Below the pieces are notes generated by a model that saw only the letters and a list, made by a program, of their open reading frames with translations, did no database searches and was not told the origin of the DNA. A DNA stretch of 64,000 bases. Origin: Termitidicoccus mucosus. Lineage in GTDB: Bacteria; Verrucomicrobiota; Verrucomicrobiia; Opitutales; Opitutaceae. The stretch lies in NCBI RefSeq assembly GCF_038725785.1, contig NZ_CP109796.1:7440501-7504500 (forward strand), read 5' to 3'. The stretch's first letter is position 1. Each line of letters starts with the position of its first letter. A program made the translations under genes and the position numbers. Of the stretch, positions 1-8,401 are shown piece after piece.

Positions 1-1
1 C

Positions 2-352
2 ACCGCCACGCTTCTTCCCAGCATGCTCGCAGGCGGCCACGGCTTCAGCGGTTGCGGCGCCAACGCCATACCGCACCTCTATTCGTGGCTCTGCAAACAC
101 TTCGCCGCGCAACCCGAGCGCGCCGGGGCGCTCCAGGCCTTCCTCAACCAATCCAGTCCCGCCGTGGACAACAAATATCCCGCCTCGGTCAAAACCTACC
201 TTCGGCTCCACGGGCTTCCCATGACCACGTCATCCCGTCTCCCGGACATCCCCATTGATTCCGCCGACATCGATGCACTCCGCGCCTTTCATGCCGCCGT
301 CCGCCAGTGGGAGGAAATCTTAAACATCCCGTCGCCCTTTGCCTCCATGTAG
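2..352 (+). CDS. DapA/NanA-family lyase, C-terminal fragment
   Basis: Reading frame open from the window edge; only about the last 116 residues are present. The pattern GxSGCGANxxP, followed by YPASVKTYLRLHG and a closing RLPD segment, is the C-terminal part of the dihydrodipicolinate synthase / N-acetylneuraminate lyase TIM-barrel family, in which an upstream lysine (outside the window) forms a Schiff base with pyruvate. The downstream sialidase-fold protein and SSS symporter make an N-acetylneuraminate lyase or another 2-keto-sugar-acid aldolase attractive, but the substrate-determining residues are not visible. It is probably the first visible gene of the + strand locus running to 8394. 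Confidence 0.75.
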   Translation, partial: TATLLPSMLAGGHGFSGCGANAIPHLYSWLCKHFAAQPERAGALQAFLNQSSPAVDNKYPASVKTYLRLHGLPMTTSSRLPDIPIDSADIDALRAFHAAVRQWEEILNIPSPFASM

Positions 353-413
353 GGGCTTCGCTTGCGATGCCCGCCGCAGATCCCGCCACCCTCCATCCCA
401 ACCCATACCCGCC

Positions 414-1097
414 ATGAAAACACACATCCCCGCCCGCCCACTCCTCGCCGCCGCGTTTCTCTTCGGAATGGCTTCGCTTTCCGCGCAACCCCTCCCTGCG
501 CCGCTCCCTCTCGAAATTCCGAAGGCTGATCCCGCCGTTGTGTTCCAGAAAGATGGTCAGATCGCAAAACTCACTCTCAAACAAAAAGCCTATCTCGCCC
601 CCGTGAATCTGCCCAAGGCTTTCGGTGACAATTATACCCTCACGTTTTGGGTGAGACTCGACGACACGCCCGCCCTGCGGGAGACCGGGTTCACCCCCGA
701 CGCCCCCGTGACGCTCATCGATCTCTCCTCGCCTGACTGGGATGACCAGCGCACCACGCTGCGAGTCCACGGCGGACGGTTTTCCGTTACCGCCCTGAAC
801 GAGGGCAAATGGAAGATGCTCGCCGGCGTGCGCCCCATCGCGGAACCCGAGACATGGTATTTTCTCGCCTATGCCAAATCCGGAGGCAAAGGCGCCTTTT
901 ATATGAACGGCGACATCATGACCCGCACTCCCGCGGACGCCCCCGTTCAGGACAAAATACAAAATATAGTCTTCGGTAATTTTCAAAAACAGCGACGACT
1001 GCAAGGAGTGATTCTCCAGCCCCGCCTATATCCCGCGGCACTGGACATGGCCCAAATTCAATCGCTTCACGCCTCCCCTCCCGCCGAGGTAAAATGA
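414..1097 (+). CDS. Secreted LamG/concanavalin-A-like domain protein
   Basis: 227 residues. The chosen ATG begins an n-region with lysine and a hydrophobic stretch ending at a plausible signal peptidase site (SLSAQP, about residue 23). The mature part resembles a LamG-like jelly-roll: YTLTFWVRLDD near residue 70, a central WYFLAYAKSGGKGAFYMNG strand pair, and a closing FGNFQ...LQGVILQPRLYPAAL segment. Such domains bind carbohydrate or act as accessory modules; no catalytic residues are recognised. It ends about 140 nt before the TonB receptor start and probably belongs to the same locus. An upstream in-frame ATG at 339 would overlap the previous gene and lacks a signal peptide. Confidence 0.7.
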   Translation: MKTHIPARPLLAAAFLFGMASLSAQPLPAPLPLEIPKADPAVVFQKDGQIAKLTLKQKAYLAPVNLPKAFGDNYTLTFWVRLDDTPALRETGFTPDAPVTLIDLSSPDWDDQRTTLRVHGGRFSVTALNEGKWKMLAGVRPIAEPETWYFLAYAKSGGKGAFYMNGDIMTRTPADAPVQDKIQNIVFGNFQKQRRLQGVILQPRLYPAALDMAQIQSLHASPPAEVK

Positions 1098-1158
1098 CCC
1101 CTTGCCCAACCGCAAAAGACACGGGGGTTGCACCCGGGGAAACAGAACCCGCGCCGTT

Positions 1159-1222
1159 TCGTCCTCCGCGTCCTTTGCGCCCGCTCCTGTTGACCTCATC
1201 CCTTTGTGTTCTTCGCGGTTAT
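1159..1222. repeat. Degenerate 9-nt-period repeat upstream of the TonB receptor
   Basis: Units of the type GTCCTCCGC and GTCCTTTGC, then CTTTGTGTTCTTCGCGGTTA, run up to 18 nt before the receptor ATG. A partial inverted counterpart (AACCGCAAAAGACAC) lies at 1108-1122. It is one of several unrelated short-period arrays in the gene junctions of this window. Confidence 0.45.
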
Positions 1223-1240
1223 TATAAAACAACCATCACC

Positions 1241-4204
1241 ATGATCTCCCGCATTATTGCCCTGCTGGTGCTCGTCGCGATCTCCGCCGGCGCAAGCACC
1301 GCCCAGGATGCTCCACCCGGACGCATCTCCGGCGTGGTTCGCAACAAAGCCACCGGCCTTTTCCTGCGCGATGCCATCATCGAATTGCATCCCGGCGGCA
1401 GGACCGCCGCCACCGACGAGCTCGGTCGTTTCTCGTTTTCCGTGCTTTCCCACGGCCTATATACAATCACCGTCTCCTACATGGGGCTGGAGTCATTTCA
1501 ACGCACCGTGGAAGTCTCGGCCAATGTCCCCGCGCCGGAAATTGATGCGCAGCTTACCGATCCCGTCTACCGCCTCGAGGCCTTTGTGGTGAGCGGCGAG
1601 CGGGAAGGCGCCGCCGCTGCCATCACCCGCCAGCGCAACGCCGACAATGTCAAAACGGTCGTGGCCCTCGACTCGTTCGGATTTCTTCCCAACGAGGACC
1701 CCAGCGACCTGCTCATCCGCCTGCCCGGCGTGAACACCGAGGACCCCGATATAGGCACCATCAGCGTGCGTGGCATCGATTCCAGCCGAAATGCCGTCAC
1801 CTATGATGGCGCTCAGATGGCCACCTCGTTTGGCATGATCAGCCGTAGTTTTCGCTTCATTAATATCAGCGCCTCCTCTTTCGAGGAACTGGAGGTTATC
1901 AAGGCTCCCACGCCCAACATGTTCGCGTCTTCCCTCGGCGGCACGGTAAACATGAAGACAAAAACGACGCTGAACATGAAGGAGGACGTCCAGTTTACCT
2001 ATCGCGCGGGATTCAAGCTCTCGCCGTCCCTGTTTGACTATACGCCGCGCCGCATCGACAGCCCGTTCGGCCCGATTGCCGCCCTCGGTTACAAACAGAT
2101 CTTCAGCATCGGCTCGGGACTTCGCAACTTTGGTGTCTCCCTGGAGCTTTTTCATTCCAAATATACAAACAGCATCGCCCGTACCGACACCGAATATGCG
2201 CCCACCATGGGGAATGCCTATATTTACCGGTTCAAGACGCAGGACAGCGCGGATTACCGCACCACCGACTCCGCCACGCTGCGTTTTGACTATAAATACT
2301 CAAATAGCACCCGCTTCTATGTCAGCGCCTTGTTCTCGCAGGCGAAGACGGATCCCGCCCCCGGCATGGAGGGCATGAACACCGATTTTCGCGCCAATCC
2401 CAACTCCGCCAGCGCCTATGCTCCAGGGTATAATGAGGACTATTCGACAGTCGCCACCGGCGGCATCATGCAGATCATCCAGGGATACCTCGGTTTCCTC
2501 GACCGCCAGACTCGCGTGCAGATCGGCGGCGAGCACAAATATTCGTTTTTGGAGCTGGATTATGACTTTACCTATTCCAACAGCAGCGTTGATCTCGATG
2601 GCGGCGGAAATGCCAGCTCCTCCGGCAATCAGCTCATCGCCCAGCTCTGGAACATCACCGACAGCACGCTGGACCGCACAGGCAATGCTGAGTTTCCCAC
2701 CTACACCTATGCCGGCACGAACTCCGCGACTAATCCCTACAAGGCCGACAACTACACCGACTTCCGCCTGTATCACCGCCAGGGCACCCGCGACGGCACC
2801 AATTACGAGGCCAAAATCAATGCCAAGGCAAACATCGATCTATTCGGCCGGCCCGTGCAACTCAGTTCCGGCCTCGCCTGGCAGCAAGTCGGACTGAGCG
2901 AAAACCCGGACACCCGCCAATGGCGCTATAAATACAGCTATAACGCCGCCGGTTCGGGCAGCCTTGCCTCCGATTATGCCGTCGCACAATTTCTCGATCC
3001 CAGTATAAAAATTGATTCCCGTTTCGGCGCCGGCATCACGGAACTCCCGCGTTTTCACATCGGCCTCGTCAGCGACGACCTCCGGGATAATCCGGGCAAC
3101 TGGTGGCATAACGAATACTATTATCTCCAGGATCAGCGCAACAATACACGTGATCTCAGGGAAAACATCTATGCCGCTTACCTTATGGGCAGGACTCGCT
3201 TTGGCAAGCTCGGCGTGCTTGCCGGCGCGCGCATGGAATACACCGAATTCGATGGCGAGGCATGGGAGCGCACCAAGACGCCCGCGTCCTCGACGGTTGA
3301 GCAGGTCACCGATCCATCCGGTTCCATCGAAAAGGAATACGGAATGGAGAAAAAACATACTCACAATTCTTATACTGATGTGTTTCCCGGCATCCATCTC
3401 ACCTATGCATTTCACAGGAACTTTCTCGCCCGGGCCAGTTGGTCAACCAGCATTGGACGTCCTCCACCCCGACAACTCATCTCCACATTTTCATACAATG
3501 ATACAAACCAGACCGTAACTGTAAGCAATCCCGACCTCCAACCGGAATATGCCAATAATTTCGATCTTTCTCTGGAATATTATCTCAAACCCGTCGGACT
3601 CTTCTCGATAGGTGCCTTCCGGAAGGAGATCTCGGATTTCATTTACAACTCCCGGGGAAAAATCATCGGCCCGGATGACGGCTATCCTGATTTTCTTGAA
3701 GGATACACTGAAAACATGTATCGGAACGGCGGTGATGCCACCATCAATGGGCTGGAGATTTCCTACGAGCAGCAGCTTTCATTTTTGCCCAGGCCATTCA
3801 AGGATTTACGCATTAACCTTAACTATACGTGGATGGACATGGATGCCTCCTATGACGCCGGTGTCCCGCGCACCACGGACGACATGCCCAACTTCATTCC
3901 CAATTCCTTCAATGCCCGCCTGCGTTACCATTACAAACGCCTTTGGTGCGGCGTTGCCTATAACTACACCGATAGCAAACTCGTCACCTATTCGGACAAT
4001 CCCGCCTACCTTGAGTATCGCAAGGGACGTCACCAGATCGACCTCAACGCCTCATTCCGCATAAAACCGTTCATCGAATTTTTCGCGACTGTGAACAACA
4101 TCACCGACGAACCGTATGTGAACTACATCGGCAAGGAGAGCCGGAACTACCGCACGATCTATAATGGCCCCAACCTTAACATCGGCATCTCCGGCCGCTT
4201 TTGA
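1241..4204 (+). CDS. TonB-dependent receptor with carboxypeptidase-like regulatory domain
   Basis: 987 residues from the ATG that opens a signal peptide (MISRIIALLVLVAISAG). After the signal comes a CarboxypepD_reg-like beta-sandwich (ISGVVRNKATGLFLRDAIIE, TDELGRFSF), then a plug domain (FLPNEDPSDLLIRLPGVN, ISVRGIDSSRNAVTYDG), then a long beta-barrel with alternating aromatic strands that ends in the C-terminal phenylalanine typical of Bam-inserted barrels (ISGRF). It should import a ligand across the outer membrane using TonB energy. There is no SusD partner. Neighbouring lyase, sialidase-fold protein and symporter suggest a sugar ligand, but the substrate is inferred only. A longer frame to 1094 exists but has no signal peptide at its N-terminus. 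Confidence 0.93.
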   Translation: MISRIIALLVLVAISAGASTAQDAPPGRISGVVRNKATGLFLRDAIIELHPGGRTAATDELGRFSFSVLSHGLYTITVSYMGLESFQRTVEVSANVPAPEIDAQLTDPVYRLEAFVVSGEREGAAAAITRQRNADNVKTVVALDSFGFLPNEDPSDLLIRLPGVNTEDPDIGTISVRGIDSSRNAVTYDGAQMATSFGMISRSFRFINISASSFEELEVIKAPTPNMFASSLGGTVNMKTKTTLNMKEDVQFTYRAGFKLSPSLFDYTPRRIDSPFGPIAALGYKQIFSIGSGLRNFGVSLELFHSKYTNSIARTDTEYAPTMGNAYIYRFKTQDSADYRTTDSATLRFDYKYSNSTRFYVSALFSQAKTDPAPGMEGMNTDFRANPNSASAYAPGYNEDYSTVATGGIMQIIQGYLGFLDRQTRVQIGGEHKYSFLELDYDFTYSNSSVDLDGGGNASSSGNQLIAQLWNITDSTLDRTGNAEFPTYTYAGTNSATNPYKADNYTDFRLYHRQGTRDGTNYEAKINAKANIDLFGRPVQLSSGLAWQQVGLSENPDTRQWRYKYSYNAAGSGSLASDYAVAQFLDPSIKIDSRFGAGITELPRFHIGLVSDDLRDNPGNWWHNEYYYLQDQRNNTRDLRENIYAAYLMGRTRFGKLGVLAGARMEYTEFDGEAWERTKTPASSTVEQVTDPSGSIEKEYGMEKKHTHNSYTDVFPGIHLTYAFHRNFLARASWSTSIGRPPPRQLISTFSYNDTNQTVTVSNPDLQPEYANNFDLSLEYYLKPVGLFSIGAFRKEISDFIYNSRGKIIGPDDGYPDFLEGYTENMYRNGGDATINGLEISYEQQLSFLPRPFKDLRINLNYTWMDMDASYDAGVPRTTDDMPNFIPNSFNARLRYHYKRLWCGVAYNYTDSKLVTYSDNPAYLEYRKGRHQIDLNASFRIKPFIEFFATVNNITDEPYVNYIGKESRNYRTIYNGPNLNIGISGRF

Positions 4205-4307
4205 GACAGTGCCTGACCTTGCGTCAGGCCGCGTTTGCTGTGCAATACCCCAATCCGCGCGCAACGCCCGCGCACGATCCCCCACAACGCCAAACCCTGT
4301 AAAATCC

Positions 4308-5633
4308 ATGAAATCCACACTCTCCGGAATCATTCTGGCGCTTTTCGCCTTCATCCTTTCAGCACATCAGTCCTTCGGTTTTTCCACCGGCTCGCCCATC
4401 CGCGCGCTCGCGCAGGATCACGTCGTTTTCGACAAGTCCCCCGATCCGGAAAACGTTCCGTTGTACACACCCAGCATTCTGCGCCTGCCTGGCGGGCGCC
4501 TCGTCGGCGCAAACGAGCGCAGCGATCAATGGCGCAAGATGGGGAACCTCTGGGCGCGCATCTGCACCTCCGACGACGGTGGACTCACCTGGACGCTTCG
4601 CGCCAAGGCCGGCATCGCCCACGGGCGGCTCTTCAAGGCGGGGAAATCCATATATTATTTGGGTCACGCCGGAGACCTCCAGATCATGCGCTCCGATGAC
4701 AACGGCGAGACATGGACCAGGCAAGTCGCGCTCACCGCCGGACAGGAATGGCACCAGTCGGCCTGCAATGTCTGGCATGCAAAGGGAAATGTTTACCTCG
4801 TCATGGAGCACCTCACGCCCGGCGAGGGCGGATTCTGGAGCAAACTCGCCCCCGTGCCCATGCGCGCCAAGGAAATCGACGACCTCACCAAGCGGGAATC
4901 GTGGGTGATGGCCCAAAACGAGCTTACCTTTGCCGATCTCATTCCCGGATTTAAAGAGAACAAACCCCAACTTAACGGCTTTGGCATTCCTTTTTTCGAG
5001 CAGACCTTTCCCAAGACAAATGTCCTCGCCAAGAACCGCCAGATGCACCCGATGGGCTGGTTTGAAACCAATATCGTTCAAATCACCGATCCCGCCCACT
5101 ATTGGTATGATCCCACCGGCCGCACGTTTCATCTTTTCATGCGTACCCACACCGGAGGTACCGGCTATGCCGCCCTTGCCAAAATGACGGAGAATCCGGA
5201 TGGCAGCATGATTACCTCGCTTGTGACCGTCCCTTCGGGGCAGACCATGCTGTTTCTGCCGTTTCCCGGCGGGCAGATGCGCTTCCATGTGTTATATGAT
5301 GAAAAGACAAAACTATACTGGCTCCTGGGCACGCAGGCCACGGATTCCATGACTCGTCTCGAATATCTCGCCCCCGACCGCTTCGGCCTTCCGAATGACG
5401 AACGCCAGCGCATGGTGCTGCATTTCTCCAAAAACATGGTCGATTGGTGCTTCGCCGGCCTCGTGGCCGCCGGCCCCGGCAACAAGGGCTCGCGTCACTA
5501 TGCCTCGATGGATATCGACGGCGACGACCTTGTCATCCTTGCCCGCAGCGGAGACGAAAACGCCAAAACCGCCCATAACGGAAATCTCATTACCTTCCAC
5601 CGGATAAGGAATTTCCGCGATTTGGTCTATTAA
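4308..5633 (+). CDS. Secreted sialidase-fold (BNR/Asp-box) protein
   Basis: 441 residues. Signal peptide MKSTLSGIILALFAFILSAH, then a six-bladed propeller-type protein with two clear Asp boxes: SDDGGLTW (residues 88-95) and SDDNGETW (129-136). Family members of this fold hydrolyse sialosides or other terminal sugars. Where true GH33 sialidases carry the arginine of the RIP motif, this protein has Y-T-P-S (residues 53-56), so one of the three carboxylate-binding arginines appears absent at that place; it may act on a different sugar or be a related hydrolase or lyase. The gene follows the TonB receptor by 103 nt and precedes the URO-D-like gene by 18 nt, so an operon is likely. Confidence 0.75.
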   Translation: MKSTLSGIILALFAFILSAHQSFGFSTGSPIRALAQDHVVFDKSPDPENVPLYTPSILRLPGGRLVGANERSDQWRKMGNLWARICTSDDGGLTWTLRAKAGIAHGRLFKAGKSIYYLGHAGDLQIMRSDDNGETWTRQVALTAGQEWHQSACNVWHAKGNVYLVMEHLTPGEGGFWSKLAPVPMRAKEIDDLTKRESWVMAQNELTFADLIPGFKENKPQLNGFGIPFFEQTFPKTNVLAKNRQMHPMGWFETNIVQITDPAHYWYDPTGRTFHLFMRTHTGGTGYAALAKMTENPDGSMITSLVTVPSGQTMLFLPFPGGQMRFHVLYDEKTKLYWLLGTQATDSMTRLEYLAPDRFGLPNDERQRMVLHFSKNMVDWCFAGLVAAGPGNKGSRHYASMDIDGDDLVILARSGDENAKTAHNGNLITFHRIRNFRDLVY

Positions 5634-5651
5634 ACGCAACCGTCACTCTTT

Positions 5652-6740
5652 ATGCCGATAAATTTTTCCCCTGCCCGATGGGATGCTGTTCACCAGATGT
5701 GGGATCGCTGGTGGAAAGGAGAATCCGATCGTCCGCTTGTCTGTGTGCAAATAGACAACGCGACCGCACCCGACCGCCCAATGCCGCCGGTACCCTTGCT
5801 TTCACAGGACTGCGCATTGGACTTTTCCATCCCCTCGGGTGGATTGGTCGAGCGGCTAGACTATGAACTGTCCCGCCGCACCTGGCTGGGCGCCGCATTT
5901 CCCAGTGTGATCATGGATTGCTTCGGCCCCGGAGTCGTGGCGGCTTTCATGGGGGCGCGCATGGATGATTCCAGCGGCCGGATATGGTTTCATCCGCCCA
6001 GGGAAAACATGCCCATCGAGGACATCCACCTCGCATTTGACCCGGATCATCCAGTTTTGCAAAGAATACTGGACATATATCGCGCGGCCCACAAACGCTG
6101 GCGCGGGCAGGTTCAGCTCGGCCATACGGATCTTGGCGGCAACTTGGATTTGCTCGCGCATCTTCGCACCAGCGAGGCGTTGCTGATGGACCTTTATGGT
6201 TCACCAGGCGAAGTGGAACGCTGCCTTGGTGAAATTCATGGCATCTGGTGGAAATACTTTGAGTTGATACAGGAGGTTATCCAACCCGAAAACCCCGGCT
6301 GCACAAACTGGCTCGATTACTTCAGCCCGACCGTCACCTACACGACCCAATGCGATTTTGGCTATATGATTTCTCCGCAAATGTTCAGCCGGTTTGCCTT
6401 GCCTGAACTTGAAAAAACCTGGGAAAAGCTCGCCATTCCGGTTTACCATCTCGATGGTATCGGCCAGCGGGCGCACCTGCCGCTCATCTTGGAAAACCGC
6501 CACCTGGCGGCGATACAATGGGTGCCGGGGGACGGACAGCCTGACGAGTCGCACTGGCCCGAAATTTATCAAACCATCGCCGGCGCGGGAAAAAAGATCA
6601 TCTGCAATAACCCGCGTTGTGTGCCCGCAATTGCCGGACAAACCGGGCACCCGGGACTGATAGCCAGCTCCAATCGGTATGTTTTTCCCGGCACCGACTA
6701 CGAAACGGCCATTTCCTTGCTTGCCCAATGCGGCTGGTGA
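5652..6740 (+). CDS. Uroporphyrinogen-decarboxylase-like (URO-D superfamily) protein
   Basis: 362 residues, no signal peptide. Overall pattern matches the URO-D/MetE-like TIM-barrel superfamily seen as accessory genes in carbohydrate loci: an N-terminal WDRWWKGE, a central LGHTDLGGNLDLLAHLR, the FGYMISPQMFSRFALPELEKTWEKL segment, and a C-terminal YHLDGIGQRAHLPLILE with IQWVPGDGQP. Related proteins include heme-biosynthetic decarboxylases and corrinoid or folate methyltransferases. It is too diverged and out of context for haem synthesis. A methyl-transfer role on a methylated sugar is possible but purely inferred. It lies 18 nt after the sialidase-fold gene and 85 nt before the symporter. Confidence 0.65.
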   Translation: MPINFSPARWDAVHQMWDRWWKGESDRPLVCVQIDNATAPDRPMPPVPLLSQDCALDFSIPSGGLVERLDYELSRRTWLGAAFPSVIMDCFGPGVVAAFMGARMDDSSGRIWFHPPRENMPIEDIHLAFDPDHPVLQRILDIYRAAHKRWRGQVQLGHTDLGGNLDLLAHLRTSEALLMDLYGSPGEVERCLGEIHGIWWKYFELIQEVIQPENPGCTNWLDYFSPTVTYTTQCDFGYMISPQMFSRFALPELEKTWEKLAIPVYHLDGIGQRAHLPLILENRHLAAIQWVPGDGQPDESHWPEIYQTIAGAGKKIICNNPRCVPAIAGQTGHPGLIASSNRYVFPGTDYETAISLLAQCGW

Positions 6741-6825
6741 GCCATTGAGGACATTCGAGCACGATGAAACGAACCGCCCCTGAACTGTGTCGCCTTCCTG
6801 CGTCTCATATAAAAATATAACCTGC

Positions 6826-8394
6826 ATGAAACTCGGTCTTGTCGATATCACCATCCTTGTCATCTATTTCGTGAGCCAGATAGCCATCGGGCTTTACGTG
6901 GGCAGGAAAAACAAGTCCACCGACCAGTATTTCCTGGCCGGCAAATCATTCTCCGGCGTGATCATCGGAATCAGCTTCATCGGCTCGATCATCAGCTCGT
7001 CGACCTTCATGGCCTTTCCGGCGGATGCGTTCAAGACCGCATGGCTCCGCTTTGTCCCTCATCTGGCGTTTCCCGTGGTCACGCTGCTGGCCGCGTGGTT
7101 TCTGGTGCCGTTTTTCCGGCGCGGCACGATCACTTCCGCCTACCAGTATCTCGCGCTTCGCTACGGCCCGTCCATTTCCACCTATGCCGCGGTGGTCTTC
7201 ATCCTCATGCAGCTCCTGCGTACCAGCATGATCGCCTACCTGCTTTCGCTTCTGGTCGATGAAATGACGGGATGGGGGTTCACGTTGTCATTGCTGCTCA
7301 TCGTCGGTGCCACCGCGTTGTACACCGTGAAGGGCGGCCTCAAGGCCGTCATCTGGACCGACGTCATCCAGGCTTTTATCCTGCTCCTCGGCGGCATCGT
7401 GTGCATTTTGTTTGTATTCGTCCATGCCCCTGGAGGACTGGGCGGATTTTTCTCCGATGCCGCCGCGCACCATAAGTTTTCCTTTTATGACATGGACGGC
7501 TCCGGACAACTCGTCCCGACAAAATGGGTCGCAGGCTTCAGCGACAAGTCGGTCCTGATGCTTTTTCTTATCGGCTGCATCAGCTTCCTCAACCTTCAGT
7601 TCGACCAGTCCACCGTGCAGCGCTGGTGCTCCGCGCGCACCGCGGCCGATGCGCGCCGCTCGATGTATGTGCTCGGCGTGGGCTGCGTTCCGGTCTGGGG
7701 GCTTTTCCAATTCCTCGGCGTGTGCATGTTTGTTTTTTTCCTGCACCATCCCGATGAGGTTTCGCGCGGCGTGCTGTCGGGCTTGTATAAAGCCGAGCGC
7801 ATCCTGCCGCACTTTATCATGACGCATCTTTCGGGGGGCCTCGCCGGGCTCGTGATCGCGGGGGCGTTCGCCGCGGGCATGTCCACGCTCAGCGCCTGCA
7901 TCAATGTCTCCAGCATGGTGGCCGTTAACGACATCTATACGAAGTATATCAACCAATCCGCCCCGGACGGCACGCGCCTGTTTCTCGGCAAGGCGCTTTC
8001 GCTGGCGATCTCGGCGCTCATGATCGCGGGCGCGCTGATCATATATAACATGCACATGCTCACGCTGACGGATTTCATGCTGACGGCCGGCGTGGTCTTC
8101 ACCATCGGCATCCCCTCGGTGTTTCTCGCGGGCATGCTGACGCGCAGGGTGGACGCGGCGGCGGTCTGGCCGGGCGTGATCATCGGCATGCTGTTCACCG
8201 CGTGGATTCTGCTGGGCAACTCCGGGCGTCTGCCCGCCTCGCTCACCCTTACGATGCCCTCGTATTACGTGTCGATTTTCGGGAACCTGCTCGCGCTGGG
8301 CATCGCGCTGGCGCTGTCACTTTTCCTGAAACCTCGTCCGCGCGACCTCACCAACCTCACCGTGTGGGACCAAAGCGGAAAGCCGCTGGAGTAG
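6826..8394 (+). CDS. Sodium:solute symporter (SSS/SLC5 family)
   Basis: 522 residues, about 13 hydrophobic segments. Starts MKLGLVDITILVIYFVSQI and shows the SSS hallmarks: GLYVGRKNKSTDQYFLAGKS after TM1, SFIGSIISSSTFMAFP in TM2, and GLVIAGAFAAGMSTLSACINVSSMVAVNDIY in the conserved TM8-9 Na+-site region. It should carry a sugar, sugar acid or sialic-acid-type substrate into the cytoplasm with sodium. Context (lyase, sialidase-fold protein, TonB receptor) favours the product of glycan hydrolysis as its substrate. It ends 7 nt before the convergent GH35 gene; the two stop codons sit in the arms of a 5-bp hairpin (TAGCC GCA GGCTA). Confidence 0.88.
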   Translation: MKLGLVDITILVIYFVSQIAIGLYVGRKNKSTDQYFLAGKSFSGVIIGISFIGSIISSSTFMAFPADAFKTAWLRFVPHLAFPVVTLLAAWFLVPFFRRGTITSAYQYLALRYGPSISTYAAVVFILMQLLRTSMIAYLLSLLVDEMTGWGFTLSLLLIVGATALYTVKGGLKAVIWTDVIQAFILLLGGIVCILFVFVHAPGGLGGFFSDAAAHHKFSFYDMDGSGQLVPTKWVAGFSDKSVLMLFLIGCISFLNLQFDQSTVQRWCSARTAADARRSMYVLGVGCVPVWGLFQFLGVCMFVFFLHHPDEVSRGVLSGLYKAERILPHFIMTHLSGGLAGLVIAGAFAAGMSTLSACINVSSMVAVNDIYTKYINQSAPDGTRLFLGKALSLAISALMIAGALIIYNMHMLTLTDFMLTAGVVFTIGIPSVFLAGMLTRRVDAAAVWPGVIIGMLFTAWILLGNSGRLPASLTLTMPSYYVSIFGNLLALGIALALSLFLKPRPRDLTNLTVWDQSGKPLE

Positions 8395-8401
8395 CCGCAG
8401 G

